This document shows, piece after piece, positions 10,505 through 20,116 of a DNA stretch of 64,000 nt. Each line of letters begins with the position of its first letter. Within the stretch, counting starts at the first letter, position 1. Made by a program: the position numbers and the translations under genes. Source of the stretch: Diatrype stigma (Eukaryota > Ascomycota > Sordariomycetes > Xylariales > Diatrypaceae). Where the stretch lies: assembly GCA_022225965.2 (NCBI GenBank), contig JAKJXP020000065.1, forward strand, positions 70,660 to 134,659, read 5' to 3'. The notes under the pieces are model-generated. The model was not told the DNA's origin, made no database searches, and was given only the letters and a program-made list of their open reading frames with translations.

Positions 10505-12269
10505 CTTTTCTTTCTTGGAGATTTCAATGAGCAATGCCGGATTCGATGGTACGGAGGTCGTCTAGTCACGATGGATAATTTTATTAGATATGAGAATGAA
10601 ACCCGGCTGGGTGGACGATATCTTGTTGGAAAGCGGGATGCGCACGGCCAATACAAGAGCAGAACAGACCCCATTTGAGCAAAGTGACTACGGGAAAATA
10701 ATCGTCCCATTCACGGCTGCGTGCTTCTCCATCCTCATATTTGTAGCGGCATATGTTACCCTATAAATGATACTTGGATACAACTTGCGTGCCTCATAAT
10801 GCTTATTCACGTGGGGGGAACCTTGTCGCTAGTAAGGGGGGCCCTCAGGGAAGCCCCGAGCTATTGTGGGGAATCATATACCAACTATAGCCACGAGTTA
10901 CTCCGATGCAATTATCACACTTGCAAGGTATTTCGGAGGTCTTTTGCTCCACTAGATTCCCCGACAGGCTGCGGGGGGTACGGGGAGCCGATTATGTGCG
11001 ATCGAGTAGACTCGCAAAGAAACGTCGCGAACGGGATACCAACATTGGTGGCTATATCAGCGTTCTACGTCGGTTTCCTTGAGCGAAAGGCTGGGATATC
11101 CCCAAAAGCTGTCGGCCTCCGAATCGGTTTCTGACAGCGCCATAGCTGATGTGATTACCCTCGCTGTCTATCAACAACTATGTCATTCATTCTCTACTGG
11201 CTTGGGTTACCCCAATGACCTCTATCGGATGATACAGCTATGGGGAAAATAAACCGGCTTGATGGCGTCGAAGGCGTTGAGGTACGTGCATAGGCCGGTG
11301 TCTGCAACGTACCCCCCTCCCCCCTCCTTTAATGAACCCCTACTAGCCCCTGAGATCCTTGGTGTAGCGGTGGATACTAGGCACAAAATATAGCCACTGC
11401 AACTGTGTAGCCAGTTTGCGCAACGAGGTGAGGGTTATACTTTATCGCGGATTGCGTTCCATGTCGCGCAATCTGGAAAAGTCGCGAATGGATGGATTGC
11501 AGAGGCTGGTGTCCACCAAACGGTGGACATCGCGTTGCACCTGTTGAGTTGCTTGACGCCCTGGGTACATGATATAGCCTCGAAAAAGACCTCGGTACCC
11601 TCGGGGTGACAGGAAGGCTCAAGATGGCAAGGATCAGGGAGCGCAACTCCTGCGGATTGGACTCTGGGACATGTCGGATTCCGCCCATAGTCATGACTTC
11701 TCGGCCATAGCTGAAGTTGGTCTGACGCGACACAATGTGTGGCTTGAGCTGCGACTTGAATAGTTGCATATTGTCCATGTCCAGAACGTTAGGCTCGTTA
11801 TCGCCCCTCGGGATTGGTCCCACGTGTGAAGGAGCCTCCTGTCATTCCCTGTAATTCCTTATATTTTCTATACTGTAGCATCTATTATATCTATTGACAT
11901 AAAGGGAAGGGTTTTCTGTACGTAAGATAACATCATAGTAGCGGCGACCTACCCGCCCCCCCCCCCCCCCCCTGGTTCCAAGGGAGGAGTAGGGATTATT
12001 GCTGTTCTAGTTCGTACCTATACTGGGGTATCCCTCTTCTGGCTTTCATTCTGTGTCGACAAATCCCCTGGCACTTTCCTCCACCTCCGAATTGCCTCCT
12101 GCTCTATAAGCTTTCCGATATAGGCGCTAGGAAAAGCCTAAGCGCCGCGCGCCACCTATATACTGGCCTCAGGGGTAACCCACCCCCTGAGTCACTGGTG
12201 GCTCACACCTATCGTAGATGATTAGGTGTAGCCTACTCGCTTGCGCTACCTCGCGAGCAGTATAACACG
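10505..12269. other. Intergenic; weak ORFs only
   Basis: About 1.8 kb. Open frames at 10721-11134 (+) and 11377-11823 (-) lack recognisable domains, splice context or codon bias and may be decayed gene fragments. A C run occurs near 11955-11972, and one copy of a dispersed repeat lies at 12088-12203 (separate entry). Confidence 0.5.
12088..12203 (+). repeat. Dispersed repeat, copy 1 (direct pair with 19453-19592)
   Basis: It shares with 19453-19592 an ordered set of blocks: CGAATT, CCTGCT..TATA, GGCGCTA, a 19-nt identical core CCTAAGCGCCGCGCGCCAC (12137-12155), then CACCCCCTGA and CACTGGTGGCT. The CCAC-TG-GTGG segment can form a small hairpin. It lies just 3' of the MFS gene. Possibly a solo LTR or a short non-autonomous element; no family identified. 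Confidence 0.6.
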
Positions 12270-13997
12270 TCAGGCCATTCTACTCGATGTGAATAGTTTC
12301 TCTCGTTTCATACCCAACGCAGAAAATATCATGATACCGCCGGCAATGGGTATCAGCACAAAGACCAGCTGCATTGCATCGGTAATAGCTACTAATGCTC
12401 GTTCCCGCAGCTCTCCGCTTAGCTCACTAAACAAGGCACTCTGCGCGCCTGCCACCGCGCCGGCAATCTCAGAGTCCGAGTAGCCTTGGCCGGCTAGTGC
12501 TGCTGATAAGTTACGAATGCCTGTTGACTGGTATATCTGTGATGCTATGGCAAGCGCAATGACCTGGCCGCCAATCTGCGAGACATTTTGCAGATTGATA
12601 CCGGCACCGATATCTTCCGGCTTCAATGTCAGCGAGGCAATTGTATAGGATAGAGTCATTGATAGACCACTGCCAACGGCAACAATAATCGTCAATCCAT
12701 AGATGAGCCCTGGCGTGGATCCGGGGTCGAGATAAACCATCAATGGGCCACCACCAGCTAGTAAGAAAATGCCCGCTATGAGGTAAACAGCCATGTAAAC
12801 TTTGATCAAGTGAAGGAATGACCCTGCCGATATATTCGCTGCGATAGCGATGGATACAAAGGGGAGCAGGCGCACAGCGGCCATTATTGGTCCGTCACTA
12901 GCAACGAATTGGAAGTAAATGGGAATGTAGTAGACAGAGACGAAGACGGCTGTGGTACCAGATGCTGTTACGAAGTATAGAAGTACCTGAGTGCGGTCGC
13001 GCAGCAGATGACCCGGAAATAGACGCTGTTTAGGTGTGGTGAAGATAGCGAAGTACTGCTGCAGGACATATGCGATCAAGAACACGCCAAATACAACAAG
13101 TATGGCAATAGTGCGTCCGTCGTTCCAAGGCCACATGCCGCCAGCCATGGTGAAGGCTAGCAGAAAGCAAACCCAAGTCCCAATATGAAGAATCAAGCCG
13201 GTGAAGTCAAGGGTGGCTAGCCTCTCCTTTATGTTTACACCTGGCATGGGATGGAAGGGTGGGAGGTAGAGGAGAAAGGCTGGAGCTGTGAGCGCACCAA
13301 TAACCAGGTTGATGTAAAAGGCCCAACGCCAGGTAGCCGAGGATTCGGCAAAGGCGCCACCGATGATCGGACCCAAAACACAACCGAGTCCCCAGAAGGC
13401 GCCTATGAGAGACATGTAGAAACCGCGCTCTTTCTCTCCCGTCATGAGTCCAACATAGTGCAGGGACCCAAGGTAGATCCCGCTGCCCCCGGTGCCGGCG
13501 ATGACGCGACCAACAATCATGGCGTTCATAGTCGGCGAAGCGCCACAAATGGCGGAGCCGACTTCAAAGAGGATGACGGTAAGAATGAAGTTCCACTTGG
13601 TGTTGAACATGTTGTACAGCTTGCCAAGTAAGAGAATAACACAGACCGAACCCAGCGGGAAACCGGCTCCTACCCAAGCGAGTTGATCGATATGACCCAA
13701 ACTTTCGACAATGGGGCCTTGGATATCTGCTGCGATAGTCGTGTCGAGGCCATACAACATGCAAGTAGCGTAAATGGCAAAACATATAAGGGTCCAACGA
13801 ATGCCGCGGATAGTCCGGCCGTTGTTGCCCTTTGGATCGGCTTGGTTTTCGGTCGTAGGCTGTTCCTGGCTGGTATCATCCCGTTTCTCGATATCTCGGC
13901 CCCATTGACCTTCAGTCTCACGGGTTGCTAGTTGGGTAGGATCATTAGACGGTGTTGACATGTTCTCAGTAGTTTCGTCTATGATGTTGGAGTTCAT
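12270..13997 (-). CDS. MFS transporter, 14-TM DHA2 type
   Basis: Intronless, 575 aa. The first 65 residues are hydrophilic and Ser/Thr/Gln-rich (cytosolic). They are followed by about 14 hydrophobic helices starting at WTLICFAIYATCMLYGLDTT and ending before MKREKLFTSS. Family features include LDTTIAADIQGPIVESLG in TM1/loop, a WVGAGFPLGS helix, the VGRVIAGTGGSG segment, and GPIIGGAFAE with the motif-C-like GAFWGLGCVLGPIIGG of antiporters. Such proteins export drugs, toxins or polyketides across the plasma membrane by proton antiport. It is transcribed away from the Zn2Cys6 regulator at 15185 from a shared 1.2-kb region, the usual arrangement for a regulator-controlled efflux pump. Unlike the MFS gene at 2312-4255, it shows no lesion. 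A start at the ATG 36 bases downstream is also possible. Confidence 0.93.
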   Translation of the reverse strand: MNSNIIDETTENMSTPSNDPTQLATRETEGQWGRDIEKRDDTSQEQPTTENQADPKGNNGRTIRGIRWTLICFAIYATCMLYGLDTTIAADIQGPIVESLGHIDQLAWVGAGFPLGSVCVILLLGKLYNMFNTKWNFILTVILFEVGSAICGASPTMNAMIVGRVIAGTGGSGIYLGSLHYVGLMTGEKERGFYMSLIGAFWGLGCVLGPIIGGAFAESSATWRWAFYINLVIGALTAPAFLLYLPPFHPMPGVNIKERLATLDFTGLILHIGTWVCFLLAFTMAGGMWPWNDGRTIAILVVFGVFLIAYVLQQYFAIFTTPKQRLFPGHLLRDRTQVLLYFVTASGTTAVFVSVYYIPIYFQFVASDGPIMAAVRLLPFVSIAIAANISAGSFLHLIKVYMAVYLIAGIFLLAGGGPLMVYLDPGSTPGLIYGLTIIVAVGSGLSMTLSYTIASLTLKPEDIGAGINLQNVSQIGGQVIALAIASQIYQSTGIRNLSAALAGQGYSDSEIAGAVAGAQSALFSELSGELRERALVAITDAMQLVFVLIPIAGGIMIFSALGMKREKLFTSSRMA

Positions 13998-15184
13998 GGA
14001 AAGGTAGCGAGGACGGCAGGCCAGTAGGAGATTGATATATCGAACAAGGAAGGTTAGGATAGCTGTGTAGACGATAGATGTAGGTCAATGACACAGGGAA
14101 TTTCCAAATTCTATTTTCTTTGCTGGTATAATTATCCTCTGCTCGGTCTTTCAATGAGAAGCAAGCTGCTCTGTAGATATAAAGACCCAAGAATTGATAG
14201 GACACAAGGGCAATTCGGAAACTCCTGCATCTAGAGTAGAAGAAAAACGGAAGTTCCGATTACAAATATCCAGCGCCAGCAAAAGTCGGCAACCTTTTCA
14301 GAAACATGTGAAAGACATGTGGATATCACTAAGGTACCCAACGATCCTGCATACAAACCAAGTGTTTCTAGCTAGGAGAATTCCAGCTTCTGGCTGTTAG
14401 TTCAATACGGACCCACGTGCATGGAATTTTTGACAAGGGAGGCAAGCCAGGCAATCCTGGCGGCAAGATCATAGTTATGTGACCATGACGGACGCGCTTA
14501 TTCTATCATAAGCCAAGCAGCCAACAGGTAGTTATTGAAACTTGAGGATGAAATTATATGTGATGACTGTGTATTCGATTACATGGAAACCTACTTCGTA
14601 GGTAACTATATGACATAGTTCATGCCGTGTATGCCGGGGGCTATCCAGCTTCATTAATCCATCCCTAGATATCGCATTTGCTGTTCTGAGGTGGAGCTTC
14701 TGTCAATAAGTCAATGCCAGTAGGTATAAGCCAGCAACCTTGAAGGGAGCTTCCGCGGAGCCTCTTTCCCCACATTGGCCTTAGCTGGCCCTATAACCCC
14801 GCATTTGTCAGCGGAGCCTCCGCGGAACCTCCATGGAACCTTAAAGGGTGGGGTTCCGTTCCGTTCCAGCACTAGCTGATGTGCCTACCCCTAAATGTAC
14901 ATAGCTACTAGCTCTTTCTGGATTAGCTGGGATCTAGAGAACGACCCTTCCCGCCCCTTTCCGCCTTATCTATCGCCAGCTGACTCAACTGTTCCCTATG
15001 ATTTTCTCAATAATCGACTTCGGCGAATACTGCTTAACAAATCAAGTACTGGCAGGACATAGACGTGTCGCTAGGCTTATGGCTTATTACTCATCTTCAG
15101 ATTTCATGTGCCGGCCGGTCTCGACGCATTTCCTGTCAAATTGTCCGGAAGCCCAACTCGACTCAACCCCACCAGGTGACCAGG
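13998..15184. promoter_or_regulatory. Divergent promoter region, MFS transporter / Zn2Cys6 regulator
   Basis: The 1.2 kb between two divergent start codons must hold both promoters. No ORF in it is convincing. It contains a GC-rich repeat block with several CGG/CCG triplets at 14750-14829 (separate entry), embedded in otherwise average-GC sequence, and pyrimidine-rich stretches shortly upstream of 15185. Confidence 0.6.
14750..14829. promoter_or_regulatory. CGG/CCG repeat block, candidate zinc-cluster operator
   Basis: TTCCGCGGAG (14751-14760) is a perfect inverted match of CTCCGCGGAA (14818-14827). GCGGAGCCTC occurs twice in direct orientation (14755-14764 and 14811-14820). CGG (14812-14814) and CCG (14820-14822) are five bases apart, in the inverted spacing that Zn2Cys6 dimers bind. 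Position between the regulator and the transporter fits an operator, but a small mobile-element footprint could give the same symmetry. Confidence 0.4.
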
Positions 15185-17100
15185 ATGGAGGAAAACCATC
15201 CACCACAAAGAAAGGTAGCATTATTTGGTGTTCCAAGACGCACCGCAAACCCAGTAACACCGCACTATGCTAATATCTGATGAAGGCTTGCGATCTGTGT
15301 TATCGTAGAAAGATGAAATGCGATGGGACCCAGCCCCGCTGTTCTACTTGCACGGTGTACAAATCCGACTGCACCTACAATGCTGCTAGCCGCAAAACCC
15401 CGTCACGAAAGCAGGCAGCCATCCAACGGCAGCGCCGAGAGTGCGATTTGCAGTCTAGAGTCGAAAAGCTCGAGGGCCAGCTGAGCTCCGTCTTGGAAAA
15501 GGTTGAGAAGCTTGAAAGGGACCAAGCTATCCCGGCTCTAGCAACACCGGCGTCGTTTGGTGAAGGTGCTGCTGCTGAGGTTGAACATACCTCGAGCTTT
15601 CCTCACTTGCCCCCTTTCCAAGAGGTTATGCTCATGGTAGAGCGTTATCTTGCCAACTTCAACTCTGTGCTCCCTCTATTCCATCCCACTACACTCCTAC
15701 AAACGGTGAAGAGCTGGTATCGTGACCCTCATTCGAGGACTTCAGTCACGTGGGCAGTCATCAATGTAGTTCTATCCTTGTCCCATCACACTAGTAGTCA
15801 TGGTGATCCGACTTCTACCAACAATACTACCATGTATCTGAACAATGCGCAGTCGGTCTTGACAGAAATCACCATGCGTGACACGGACTTAGTCAACGTT
15901 CAGGTACTTGTTGGGATGGCCATGGTCTTCTGGACGGCAGAGAATTTCGTGCCGGCTTTGATGTTGATCGGCACCGCCCTACGCCTCGCACATAAGCTTG
16001 GACTCCATACCAGGAGAAGTTCTAAGTACCATAGCCCTACTTCGGCACTACAGAGAAGTCGAGTCTTCTGGATGGCTTACATTCTCGACAAAGATATCAG
16101 CTTACAAACCATGCTGCCGCCAGTCCAGCTCGACAGTGACATCGATCTTGACTTGCCCCCATTCGAAGCTGAAAAGGATCTCCTAGGTTTCATCTTCGCC
16201 GCCGATGGCCACACGAAGATGAATTATTTTCGTGCTCGCGTGGAATTGGCGAGGATCCAAGGTAAGGTGTACGACTGCATCTATTCGGTCTCTGCAAGAA
16301 ACTTGAGTGCCGAGGACCGGGCCCAAAACGCTACACGCATCATTCAGATGCTCGATAACTGGGGCTCTGGGATCCCACCAGAATTTCACCCCACGAGAAT
16401 GTCTCAGTCATTGCCTGGATTATCAAGAGATCTCTGTATTCTATACTCTGCCCGTCTATCATGCCGAGCTCTAGTCAGTTTCGCCAGTGCATCCGACTCA
16501 TTTCACTATTCAGAATATCTGGGGCGCATGCAAGATTACGGGGGGAAAGTCGCCGCTGGACAAGTCGTCTCGCATGCCCCAGTGCCGCCAGGATGGCAAG
16601 AACTTGTGGATGCATCCAGGGAGTATTTAGGGCAGTGGGAGACAGTCTTACATGCGGATACATTATTTATCTGGTATGCAGCCCACCTTCCACACTGTCA
16701 ACCAACTATCCCCATTATAGCAACTAACTGTTGACCACTATGTTCTCGTAGTTTGACTTTGTGCGCATATAACTCGAGCTTGATCTCTTTGATAGTCAAC
16801 AGAGTATTCGAGGCCCCCCACAGCGCAGCAGAATCAGATCAAGAGCTCACCAAGAAAGCCATGAAGAACCTAGAGAACATGGTTCAGGAAACTGGAAGTG
16901 AGAAGCTACGAAACCTCCGAGATGCTCTGCAGAGGCTGTGTTCGTATGCAGACTCCATATCCTCCCAGCACAGCGCCCCTGAACAAGATTCGCCCAAGTT
17001 GAACTTGTGGGATGGGGAAGTACAAGCCGGTTTCTTGGTAGCTCCAGGATACCAGGATATTGAGAATGAGGTTTTCATGCCTGAACTCGATTTCAATTAG
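15185..17100 (+). CDS. Zn2Cys6 fungal transcription factor with fungal-specific TF domain
   Basis: Proposed exons 15185-15214, 15286-16673, 16752-17100 (588 aa). The short first exon (MEENHPPQRK) joins in frame to ACDLCYRRKMKCDG, giving the usual basic lead-in to the zinc cluster; the first intron ends in AAG, so a start at 15280 remains an alternative. The cluster is C-X2-C-X6-C-X6-C-X2-C-X6-C (CDLC..KCDG..CSTC..C), binding two zinc ions and CGG-type DNA. A linker and coiled coil follow (LQSRVEKLEGQLSSVLEKVEKLE), then the fungal-specific transcription factor domain from about residue 110 (VERYLANFNSVLPLFHP; later RSRVFWMAYILDKDISL). The second intron (16674-16751) restores the frame into AYNSSLISLIVNR. 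It is nuclear and divergent from the MFS transporter, so it probably regulates that gene and neighbours. Confidence 0.9.
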
Positions 17101-18043
17101 GATCATCTAACTGGCGAGGGGATTTGATGAGTGGAACTTACTGTGGCGGCCAGTTGATATTGAGTTGAGTCCGAGCTGTTGTACAAGCAATATAATCACC
17201 TGAGGTTCAGTCTTATCTCATGGTTAAAATTTGTGTATTGTGGGAATATTCGTCTTCTGTGATACACGACACCCCAAGTAGACGAATGTCAGCAGGACAA
17301 TAGTTGTGTAGGGTACCGATCAGGGTTGCGAACAGAGAAGTACTTCTAACGTCACAGATACATACAAGTATGTTACGCCTGATTCTCACCTGCAGTTGGT
17401 GATCTACATAAGTAAAAGACCAATAACAGTTTCGGCGACCCCAAATCCCCCACCTCCCACCACTTCATACTTACAGGGCTGCAGCAGGGATGTGCTCCTG
17501 GATAATGTTGATCAGGCAGGGCAACATTGGGTTTTTAACTTTACCGCTGGCTACATGCAGTCAATTGTTACTCTGTCTTATCCTGGCAGCCTGGCCATCA
17601 CACGTTCCTAACATGGAAGGTAATATGGTCCGTTCCCGGTCAATAGCCAATGCAAGGGAGTGCGACTATACTTACAGCCTACATATAACTATAGCCTATA
17701 GGTACTTAGGCAGCTTTGAACTTGCCCTCTGTCCCATTGCACCCTTCTTTTCTGGCCTACGCGACACGAACCAAAACCAACATGACATATATCTAATATT
17801 AGACTTAAACTTGTCCCCTCATAAGCCCTTATCTCCGATAAGGCCGGCGCTCGCGTGAGCGCAAGTAATTATCGGCCTTACTCTACCCATCATATAACTA
17901 CCTCTTTTTTACATTCTCGAACTCTGATCCTTCATTCATCGCATTCTTGCTACAGATTGACGAGAGCTCTATGACCTCTCGGAACTTCACGAGTATTTGA
18001 AAGGAGCTAGAACAGTGCTATACAGTTGCAAGACGAGACCACC
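17101..18043. other. Intergenic / reductase promoter
   Basis: About 0.9 kb between the regulator stop and the reductase start. ORFs near 17396-17858 are not supported. A GC-rich inverted-repeat element at 17835-17880 lies about 165 bases before the reductase ATG, and a pyrimidine-rich stretch follows it. Confidence 0.6.
17835..17880. repeat. Hairpin-forming inverted repeat upstream of reductase
   Basis: TAAGGCCG (17839-17846) pairs with CGGCCTTA (17873-17880), and CCGATAA (17835-17841) is the inverted match of TTATCGG (17869-17875). Between them GCGCTC-GCGT-GAGCGC forms a perfect 6-bp stem with a 4-base loop. It could be a small transposon footprint or a regulatory site; the CCG/CGG triplets are compatible with zinc-cluster binding. 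Confidence 0.5.
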
Positions 18044-19072
18044 ATGGCTACAACAGTTCTCATCACTGGAGCCAGCGGCCTGATCGGCTTTCGCATTCTC
18101 CTTGCTGCTCTTGCCAGTGGCTACAATGTGCGATACACAGTGCGATCGGAAGAGAAAGCTCGAGTGGTTTCCTCGAACCCCGCAGTGCAAAAATTAGCAT
18201 CCGTGGGCGACCGCCTCTCGGCTGTCATTATTCCGGATTTCACTGCCGAGGGTGCGTTTGATTCTGCCCTGCAAGGGGTTACGCACATCATCCACGCTGG
18301 CTCACCTGTGCCGGTGCCGACCTATGATCCCACGACACAGATCTTCGAACCCACGGTGAAGATCTCGTCGGGCCTGCTTTCCTCCGCGCTCAAAGCACCC
18401 AGCGTGCAGCGTGTCCTTATCACGTCGTCGATCGTGGCGAACCTGGGCCTCACGCCACCCCCTACCGCTGTCACTGCTGCTACGCGTCCCCCCTTGCCCA
18501 GCCCTGTCCCATCCACCTTCGGCGATGTCTTCGAGGGGTACATACTGGGCAAGGTGGTCGAACTGCACAACACGGATGATTTCGTGAAGACGCACAGTCC
18601 CCATTTTACCGTTTCACACGTGATTCCTGGGTACGTTTTCGGCCGCAACGAGCTTGCGCTCGATGCCGTTATGATGCAGACGCAGAATAGCTCGAACAAC
18701 TTCCTTATGATGGGCCTGGTGGGCGGAGAGCTGCCCTTCCCTATTCACGGCAGCTTTGTCCACATAGACGATTTGGCGGACTTTCATATGCGCGTGCTGT
18801 CCCTTGAGCCCAAGGCAGGGGATCCTGTGGATTTTGCTATTGCCACCAAGGTAGATTATGGGACAATATTCGATCACGCGGAGAAGGCGTTCCCGCAGGC
18901 AGTTGCATCGGGCGTGTTGAAGAGGGGTAAAGTGCCTACGTTGCCTGTCGAGTATGATACCAAATCCAGTTATGCGGAAAAGTTGCTAGGTAGGAAGTTG
19001 AAAAGCTTCGAAAGCGCGGTGGAGGATGTTGCCGCTCAGTACCTTGAAAAGCTGGGGAGAGAGAAGGCATGA
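18044..19072 (+). CDS. NAD(P)-dependent reductase, extended SDR (dihydroflavonol 4-reductase-like)
   Basis: Intronless, 342 aa from the ATG at 18044 (context ACCATGGCT); an ATG 18 bases upstream has poorer context. The N-terminus MATTVLITGASGLIG carries the extended-SDR nucleotide-binding motif TGxxGxxG (residues 8-15). VLITSSI near residue 125 supplies the active-site Ser region, and Tyr166-X3-Lys170 (YILGK) is the catalytic pair. VIPGYVFGRN and a C-terminal HIDDLADFHMRVL helix match fungal ketoreductases/aldehyde reductases of the DFR/Gre2 group. It reduces a carbonyl of a small molecule in the cytosol with NADPH or NADH; the substrate is not deducible. Same orientation and adjacent to the Zn2Cys6 regulator, so it is a likely member of the same regulated group. 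Confidence 0.92.
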   Translation: MATTVLITGASGLIGFRILLAALASGYNVRYTVRSEEKARVVSSNPAVQKLASVGDRLSAVIIPDFTAEGAFDSALQGVTHIIHAGSPVPVPTYDPTTQIFEPTVKISSGLLSSALKAPSVQRVLITSSIVANLGLTPPPTAVTAATRPPLPSPVPSTFGDVFEGYILGKVVELHNTDDFVKTHSPHFTVSHVIPGYVFGRNELALDAVMMQTQNSSNNFLMMGLVGGELPFPIHGSFVHIDDLADFHMRVLSLEPKAGDPVDFAIATKVDYGTIFDHAEKAFPQAVASGVLKRGKVPTLPVEYDTKSSYAEKLLGRKLKSFESAVEDVAAQYLEKLGREKA

Positions 19073-19962
19073 TGTCAGTAGGGAAGCATCTGTGGTTGAT
19101 TACAGACCTTTTCAAGACGGAAAAGAATCGCTAGACTTGTCGCGTTTCCGAATAGCCCTGTTATTGACGAATTGCTACACTCTGCTAAAGCTCTAAAGAA
19201 GGGAAGAGAGGAAGCGTCCGGGACGTATGGGGGGAGATCGGTCCTCCATATAGACCCCAATGGGATCCCCAGGGGAGCCCCTGCCAGAGCGCTAAACCCA
19301 CTCTAGAGCAGCTCCAGAATAGACCCATTCTGCCACGATAGGACTATATGTCAAGAACCTTCCTACCATTCGCTATAATCCGTTATAATTGCATATACTA
19401 CTGTATCTAGTATATCTGCTGATGATGGAATGAAGCGTTTTCCTGCAGAGCCCGAATTCCCGGGTTTCCTGCTTTATATATATTCGGTATGGGCGCTAAG
19501 TAACTACTTAGGGAGACCCTAAGCGCCGCGCGCCACTTGTAATAGGACGCTAGCCTTAGGGGGTGAGCCACCCCCTGAAGCCACTGGTGGCTGCTTGCGA
19601 AGATGAAGCTACCAACAATGAGCTGCATCTCGGTAAGACGGTGGCAGGAACGGGCAAGAACTGGATGGGTTTAGGCAAATAATATTGTTGTCCTGGCTAC
19701 TACCTAGCCAGGTTACAGCTCCCACCCCCCTTTATAGAACCCTTGTTATGTAGCCTTCCGCGATTTTTCGCATATGAAGTATCACCTTCCAGCTGGGTGG
19801 ACATACGGTGATCGCCTGGTGAGGAGCTGGGGGCCCCAGATTACAGATTCAAGCGGTAAGCTAGATGTGGTGTTTCTCCACCACCAACGTTACTTAGTTA
19901 CAAAGTAAATGGTTCTGTTACTCCCGCATAGTGCACAGTTCGATAATAATATCAATGGTTAT
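19073..19962. other. Intergenic, up to the Copia element
   Basis: Holds repeat copy 2 (19453-19592) and otherwise nothing recognisable. Base composition falls towards AT just before the Copia LTR at 19963. Confidence 0.6.
19453..19592 (+). repeat. Dispersed repeat, copy 2 (direct pair with 12088-12203)
   Basis: Same block order and the same 19-nt core (19518-19536) as copy 1, 7,381 bases away and in the same orientation, with small indels between the blocks. The two copies bracket the MFS transporter, the regulator and the reductase. Confidence 0.6.
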
Positions 19963-20116
19963 TGTTAAATATAAACGTAGGTTATGAGATATATTGTATT
20001 AGGTTATTTAGTATAATAAGAATATACTCTATAGGCAAATAAGGGCATTCCATATATATAGCCACAGGTATGGATCGTTCCTAGCTACCTGGATTTCCAG
20101 CTACCGTATTCCAACA
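19963..20116 (-). repeat. Copia LTR (3' LTR of the minus-strand element)
   Basis: 154 bp, starts TGTTAAATATA and ends CCAACA; same length as the partner at 26856-27009. Confidence 0.9.

Noticed and set aside
10721..11823. ORFs of 137 codons (+) and 148 codons (-)
   Set aside because: No domain, no splice context, mixed codon usage; could be debris but not supportable as genes.
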